DNA of 64,000 bases from NCBI GenBank assembly GCA_014240375.1, contig JAAZXB010000006.1, forward strand, positions 62,001 to 126,000, in the 5' to 3' direction. The notes below the pieces were generated by a model. The model did not search any database and was not told the origin of the DNA. It saw nothing but the letters and a program-made list of their open reading frames with translations. The DNA is from Planctomycetota bacterium (lineage in GTDB: Bacteria > Planctomycetota > UBA8108 > UBA1146). Below are positions 59,883-64,000 of the stretch, one piece after another. Position numbers and translations under genes: made by a program. Position 1 is the first letter of the stretch. The number at the start of each line of letters is the position of its first letter.

Positions 59883-60725
59883 TCATGAGTTCAAAAAGTT
59901 CACAATCAGGCGTGTCAGTCTCGGTTCTGCTTCAGCTGCCACCGCAAGGATCTCCTCGACCGACACTTTCTTCAAGTCTTCCGGGTCGCAAAGATCGGTG
60001 ACCACAGAGATTGCTGTGGCTCGAATCCCCTCATGGGCACAGATGATGGCTTCCGGGATGGTCGACATTCCCACCACATCCGCCCCCAGAGTGCGAAGCA
60101 TCCGGTATTCGGCCCTGGTTTCAAGGTTGGGCCCGGGAACTGCGACGTATACCCCTCGAGTCGCTCGAATTTCCAGAGAGGAGGCAATTTTCTCCATCCT
60201 GACCACCGATTCGAGGCAGTACGGTTCCGACATGTCGGGGAATCGAGGTCCCCACTGGTCGACATTGGCACCCGTCAGGGGGTTCTGCCCGAGCAAGTTG
60301 ATGTGATCATCGAGCAGCAGCAGGTCTCCCTTCTGGAGATCGGGATCGATTCCGCCGCAGGCATTTGTGATGATGGCAGAGGTCACTCCCAGTCGTCCGG
60401 CGACTCGCATCGGCATCGAGATGTCGGCCATCGACCAGCCCTCGTAGGTGTGAAATCGCCCCTCGAAAGCGAGCACTCGGGCCGACCCGATCTGACCGAT
60501 GTGGAGTCTGCCGGAATGACCCGGTGCGGTGGATACGGGGAATCCTGGGATCTCTTCATAGGGCATAGTCAACGGTTGCGAGATCTCGTGCACCAGGGCT
60601 CCGAGTCCGGTACCGAGGATCAGGACCGTGTCAGGGGGGGCTCCGGTGTTGAACGATGCGATCGCCTCGGCAGCCTTTTCGACTCGTTGCAGGAACTGAT
60701 GACCTGCCTCCAGGATGCGATTCAT
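59883..60725 (-). CDS. punA: Purine nucleoside phosphorylase
   Basis: 280 residues, trimeric type. TVLILGTGLGALV, APGHSGRLHIGQI, FHTYEGWSMADISMPMRV, TNACGGIDPDL, GPNLETRAEYRMLRTLGADVVGMSTIPEAI and VTDLCDPE are the typical blocks. It cleaves inosine and guanosine with phosphate; it continues the path from adenosine deaminase at 2.9 kb. Confidence 0.94.
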   Translation of the reverse strand: MNRILEAGHQFLQRVEKAAEAIASFNTGAPPDTVLILGTGLGALVHEISQPLTMPYEEIPGFPVSTAPGHSGRLHIGQIGSARVLAFEGRFHTYEGWSMADISMPMRVAGRLGVTSAIITNACGGIDPDLQKGDLLLLDDHINLLGQNPLTGANVDQWGPRFPDMSEPYCLESVVRMEKIASSLEIRATRGVYVAVPGPNLETRAEYRMLRTLGADVVGMSTIPEAIICAHEGIRATAISVVTDLCDPEDLKKVSVEEILAVAAEAEPRLTRLIVNFLNS

Positions 60726-60757
60726 TCGAACTCCTTCTTCGCCCTACTGACTTCGCA

Positions 60758-61084
60758 CTACTGATCCTTCTGAGGACCGGTCCATCGACTCAGTAGTTTC
60801 TGTACATGATCCAGATCAGCCTCACACAACAGGATGCACTTGTTCCGATGGCGTTCCCCGCGGATCCATCTCAGGTCTTTCTTTCGCATCGCGAGGCTCC
60901 GGGCCAGCAGATCCACGATGGCCTGGTTGGCCTTGCCTTTTTCGGGAGCCGTGGTGATTCTCACCACCAGTGATCCGTCGCGGATGCCAGTGATCTCGTT
61001 TCGAGAAGCTCCGGCGATCGCCCTGATCGACATCTCGACTCCCTCGTCAGTCTGGATCAGTGAGACAGGAGTATAGGATGACAT
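60758..61084 (-). CDS. DUF167/YggU family protein
   Basis: 108 residues. IRAIAGASRNEITGIRDGSLVVRITTAPEKGKANQAIVDLLA is the family core (usual PgAsrxxi...lkvrvtApPvdGkANeali). Function is unsettled. It lies 15 bases downstream of the kinase gene on the same strand. Confidence 0.92.
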   Translation of the reverse strand: MSSYTPVSLIQTDEGVEMSIRAIAGASRNEITGIRDGSLVVRITTAPEKGKANQAIVDLLARSLAMRKKDLRWIRGERHRNKCILLCEADLDHVQKLLSRWTGPQKDQ

Positions 61085-61099
61085 GGAAATCCTTCCATC

Positions 61100-63619
61100 C
61101 TAATCCCGGGTCTCACGCAGCATCTGACGCAGGCGTGGCACCGTCTCGGGAGCGATCTTTTGCCAGAGAGGGGTCGCCTCCCCTTTTCTCTCTGCCCATT
61201 CGAGCAGCAAGGTGACATAGATCAACATTTCCACCGGCGGACCGGCTTCGATCCACAGGTCGAGTCTCGATCCTGGAGCGATTTCCTTCCACAGGAGGTA
61301 ACGCCAGACTTGCTCTTCGGTATCCCGGAAGATCACCCGATCTTTCTCGATCCTCACGATACTGGCAGCGAAATCACCGGAAGCACTTCCCTCGATGAGG
61401 CGGCCGGAGCGCAGTGGGAGGTCGGTGGGTGGCAAATTGGCGAGGGCCAGGTCGAATCGCTCCAGTAATTCATGATGTTGGTCGATCACCAGCATCGCCG
61501 ATTCTGGTAAGCCGTCGCGCAGCGCGGCATCGCGCAGGACGCTGGAAGACTCTCGTCCCGAAAAGGACCGATTGAAGGCACTCCAGCCCTCTCTCAACAC
61601 AGGGCCCACCTCTGGCGTCAGTACCGCAGCTGCCGCTTCGCGGGCTTGACTCACCAGGCCTCGTAACTGCGATTCCAGATCACGAGTCTCGGGAAGTAGT
61701 GCCCTGGAAACGACCCCGTCGATGATGTCTTCCGCCTGGGCAAACCTGCCCTCCTCGAGCAACGTTTTCACCTCGGTGTTGGCCTCGGTCCACAAGATGA
61801 TCGCCTCGCTGGCGAGTCGTTCGAGGAATAGATTGCGCTGCTGCCACGCCTCGGTGCTGGCAAAGTCTTCGGAGAGGGTGAGAGCCTCTTCACGTGCACG
61901 AGCAGGGTTCCTTGACGATCTCCAACCCTCGGCTCGAGCCAGCGCCTCCTGCCAGGTGAAGAGCGCAAGGTCTTCCAGTTCCGAGGCCTGCTTCAACTCC
62001 AGCTTCAGTTGCTGGGCCAGCACCTTGGCACGTTCTCCCGCTCGGGTCCCCGGATGTGCTTCGACCAGTTCCAGTAGTTTCTGGAGCTTCTGTTGTGGCT
62101 TCACCTCCTGCTGGGTGGCGGAGAGAATGTCGGCGAGATGGCTACGAGCAGCTTCTTCGCGAGAGAGTGCATCTACCCGCTGATGCTCTGCTTCGATGGC
62201 CAGCTCCAGGTCGGTCACTCGAGGCTGAAGATCCAACGGAATCTTCTCGATCGACTCCAGTAGTTCCTCGGCACCCACAGGGTCCCCTCGACTCACGGCG
62301 GATTCGGCGAGGTCGAGACTCTTGGAGACTGCGTCGAAGTTCTGGGCAGTCTGTTGAGCGGCACGAGTTTTCTCGTCCTGGTTCTTCTGCCACTGCATCC
62401 AACCGGCGATCGATCCGATCAAGATGACGAGGAAGGTCAGCAGTTTCAGCCGCGATGGACCGCTCTTTCCGGCGGAGCCTTCGATCCCTCTCGAGCCGTG
62501 ATCTTGCAACAGTTGATCCAGTTCCTCTCCGAGGACCCTGGCGTTGGCGGGGCGCTGATCCCGATCGGGATCCATCATTCGAGCCACCAGTTGAACCACC
62601 TCGGCGGGGACCTGTGGGGCTACTTCTGCGAGATCGGGGGGAGACGTTGCCTGGATGTGTTTGAGGATCACCTCCCGCGCTCCAGCTCCGCGGTACGGGG
62701 TACGACCTGCGAGGCAATGAAAGAGGGTTGCGCCGAGAGAGTAGATATCGGCACGCTGATCGATGGAATCTCCACGCGCCTGTTCCGGTGCGATGTAGTG
62801 CGGAGAGCCGCTGACGCCGTCCTTCTGGGAAGCGACACCCGATTCGTCAGTGGTTCGTGCGATTCCAAGGTCTCCGATCTTGACTGCACCATTGCTGGAG
62901 ATCATCAGATTGCCCGGTTTGATGTCGCGATGAACCATTCCCATTTTCTCTGCATATTCCAGACCGGTGGCCGCGTCCCTTGCACATCGCAGCGCCTGAT
63001 CCAGAGGGAGGGCTCCACCCTCATCGATCATCTTCTCTACCGATCCTCCTGCGACCAGTTCCATGGTGAAGTAGTGCTGGGAACCTTCTTTCCCGACATC
63101 GTAGACCTGGACGATATGGGGGTGACTGAGGCGACCTGCGGATCGGGCTTCACGGATGAACAAGGAGATGAACTGGGGATTTCTGGTGTACTTTTCGGAC
63201 AGGATCTTGAGGGCGATCGGGCGATCGAGAGATTTCTGGCGGGCACGATATACGGTCCCCATCCCACCTCGCCCGATTCTCTGTTCGACCTGGCAGCCGC
63301 CGATTTCAGAACCCAGCAGTGGATCGTCATCGGTGAGGAATGTGAGCCGTGTGATGCCCACTTCGATGTTGTCATTGTGACGCAGAGTAGTGGGCCCGGA
63401 GATCTCCTCGCCATTGACCAGCACACCGTTGGTACTCTCCAGATCACGGATGATACAGCCGTCTTCCCTGCACTCGATCTGGCAGTGTCGCCGGCTGATC
63501 TCCTCGTCTCGCAATGAGATCTGGGCAGTGTTGTCGCGACCGATGAGCAGCACCGCTTGTTTTTGAATCGACCAGGTACTTCCCCGGTCAGGTCCCTTTT
63601 CTGCGACGATCCGAGGCAT
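61100..63619 (-). CDS. FHA-domain serine/threonine protein kinase with a membrane helix
   Basis: 839 residues from ATG 63619, which overlaps the previous stop by one base. FHA domain about 1-95 (IGRDNTAQISL, SRRHCQIE, STNGVLVNG). Kinase about 108-371: G-loop IGRGGMGTVY, Lys at 138, HRDIKPGN near 220, DLG near 240, APEQ near 267, all intact. One membrane helix near 391-408 (LLTFLVILIGSIAGW) and a long helical, Ala/Glu-rich extracytoplasmic part to the end. A frame-open extension upstream of 63619 belongs to the neighbouring gene's DNA and is not used. Substrates unknown. Confidence 0.9.
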   Translation of the reverse strand: MPRIVAEKGPDRGSTWSIQKQAVLLIGRDNTAQISLRDEEISRRHCQIECREDGCIIRDLESTNGVLVNGEEISGPTTLRHNDNIEVGITRLTFLTDDDPLLGSEIGGCQVEQRIGRGGMGTVYRARQKSLDRPIALKILSEKYTRNPQFISLFIREARSAGRLSHPHIVQVYDVGKEGSQHYFTMELVAGGSVEKMIDEGGALPLDQALRCARDAATGLEYAEKMGMVHRDIKPGNLMISSNGAVKIGDLGIARTTDESGVASQKDGVSGSPHYIAPEQARGDSIDQRADIYSLGATLFHCLAGRTPYRGAGAREVILKHIQATSPPDLAEVAPQVPAEVVQLVARMMDPDRDQRPANARVLGEELDQLLQDHGSRGIEGSAGKSGPSRLKLLTFLVILIGSIAGWMQWQKNQDEKTRAAQQTAQNFDAVSKSLDLAESAVSRGDPVGAEELLESIEKIPLDLQPRVTDLELAIEAEHQRVDALSREEAARSHLADILSATQQEVKPQQKLQKLLELVEAHPGTRAGERAKVLAQQLKLELKQASELEDLALFTWQEALARAEGWRSSRNPARAREEALTLSEDFASTEAWQQRNLFLERLASEAIILWTEANTEVKTLLEEGRFAQAEDIIDGVVSRALLPETRDLESQLRGLVSQAREAAAAVLTPEVGPVLREGWSAFNRSFSGRESSSVLRDAALRDGLPESAMLVIDQHHELLERFDLALANLPPTDLPLRSGRLIEGSASGDFAASIVRIEKDRVIFRDTEEQVWRYLLWKEIAPGSRLDLWIEAGPPVEMLIYVTLLLEWAERKGEATPLWQKIAPETVPRLRQMLRETRD

Positions 63620-64000
63620 CAGTTCACCTCTTCCTGCGACTGGTAGAGTGCGCGGCCGAGGCGAATCCAGGTGGCGCCCTCTTCGACGGCAACCTTCCAG
63701 TCTCCCGACATCCCCATCGAGAGGTGCTCGAATTGGGGGATAGTGGTGGCGGGAAGTTGTTGCTGAATCGTGGTCCTCAGCTGATGCAGGGCACGGAAGA
63801 CCGGTCGGCTCTGTTCGGGAGACCAGTTGGGAGCCATCGTCATCAAACCGCAGAATCGAAGGGCAGGGAATTGATCGATCCAGCGGAGGATCAGATCGGA
63901 AGCCTGCACCGGGTCGATGCCCGCCTTGCGAGATTCTCCAGCGATGTTGACCTGTACCAGCACCGGTAACTGGGCCACGAGATGGTCCTCCACCCATGTG
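63619..64000 (-). CDS. YggS/PLP homeostasis protein, truncated by the window edge
   Basis: The C-terminal 127 codons of a gene that starts beyond the right edge. Ends with LSMGMSGDWKVAVEEGATWIRLGRALYQ, the conserved 'LSMGMSxDxxxAIxxGxTxVRIGxAIFG' of the PLP-binding YggS family; VLVQVNIAGESRKAGI and FCGLMTMAP also fit. The family stores or balances pyridoxal phosphate. The stop overlaps the kinase start. Confidence 0.9.
   Translation of the reverse strand, partial: TWVEDHLVAQLPVLVQVNIAGESRKAGIDPVQASDLILRWIDQFPALRFCGLMTMAPNWSPEQSRPVFRALHQLRTTIQQQLPATTIPQFEHLSMGMSGDWKVAVEEGATWIRLGRALYQSQEEVN

Noticed and set aside
62354-63517. Open frame (387 codons) on the plus strand opposite the kinase
   Set aside because: The kinase motifs on the other strand are complete; this frame is an antisense shadow.
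63622-63997. N-terminal extension of the kinase frame to the window edge
   Set aside because: The DNA encodes the YggS-type protein in another frame, and the FHA domain begins right at the ATG at 63619.
1-64000. tRNA, rRNA, insertion sequences, integrases or phage genes
   Set aside because: I looked for them in the gaps and saw no cloverleaf-like T-arm motif, transposase or terminal repeat; a covariance-model scan would be needed to exclude small RNAs.

Overview
This window is a dense chromosomal segment, about 60% GC by eye, carrying 58 genes that I can support, two of them cut by the window edges. I infer a Gram-negative bacterium of the phylum Planctomycetota. The reasons are a full set of lipid A/LPS genes (lpxK, an LpxL-type acyltransferase, hldE, two family-9 heptosyltransferase-like genes, lnt), a secreted cohesin-like protein ending in dockerin-type calcium loops of a style common in that phylum, a large FHA-Ser/Thr kinase, sigma-54, and several clpP/PilT-type genes in non-classical neighbourhoods. 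No rRNA, tRNA, CRISPR, insertion sequence or prophage was seen. Starts at TTG or GTG are frequent and often decided by a good ribosome binding site.

Layout. 1-6.6 kb: the end of an ABC-2 permease, a membrane-anchored unknown, adenosine deaminase, and a single-chain aconitase/isopropylmalate-dehydratase family enzyme with its swivel domain at the N-terminus. 6.6-10.4 kb: a DUF72 protein, pyruvate kinase, and the secreted dockerin protein with its terminator. 10.6-16.2 kb: a threonine-to-glycine operon (tdh, kbl) running into hisS, an alpha/beta hydrolase and a lone E1-alpha dehydrogenase subunit. 16.2-30.4 kb: IscA-type protein, lipid A acyltransferase, DUF374 acyltransferase, heptosyltransferase-like gene, a pair of apparently dead enzymes (FGGY-kinase-like and ADP-ribosylglycohydrolase-like), a small MshEN-like protein, lpxK, a conserved unknown, hldE, two PilT/PilB-type ATPases and a second heptosyltransferase. 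30.4-38.1 kb: mrp, a thioredoxin-like protein, a decayed gene, myo-inositol-phosphate synthase, rpsU, lnt and rpoN. 38.2-44.5 kb: a tightly overlapping GldA/GldF/GldG-like ABC operon with a DUF4340 protein and a proline-repeat membrane protein. 44.5-58.6 kb: two unknowns, a MoeB/ThiF-type enzyme, plsY-gpsA, a PII-like protein next to glnA, larE, cmk-plsC, rpsA, an exported unknown and tyrS. 58.6-64 kb (all minus strand): purN, clpP, purine nucleoside phosphorylase, a DUF167 protein, an FHA-kinase and a YggS-type PLP protein.

How the genes work together. Most of the window is housekeeping: envelope lipid and LPS core synthesis, phospholipid head steps (gpsA, plsY, plsC), translation (hisS, tyrS, rpsA, rpsU), purine salvage (adenosine deaminase, purine nucleoside phosphorylase) and nitrogen assimilation (PII-like plus glnA). 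The unusual signals are: (i) adjacent, overlapping pseudoenzymes at 20.7-22.8 kb; (ii) a PII-like protein with a shortened T-loop and an altered B-loop beside glnA; (iii) a perfect 14-bp hairpin at the glnA-larE junction lying inside the larE reading frame; (iv) a domain-permuted aconitase-family enzyme; (v) a genome habit of short perfect tandem duplications (9-20 bp), both between genes and in frame inside genes. All functional statements rest on reading the translated sequences; no database search was run.
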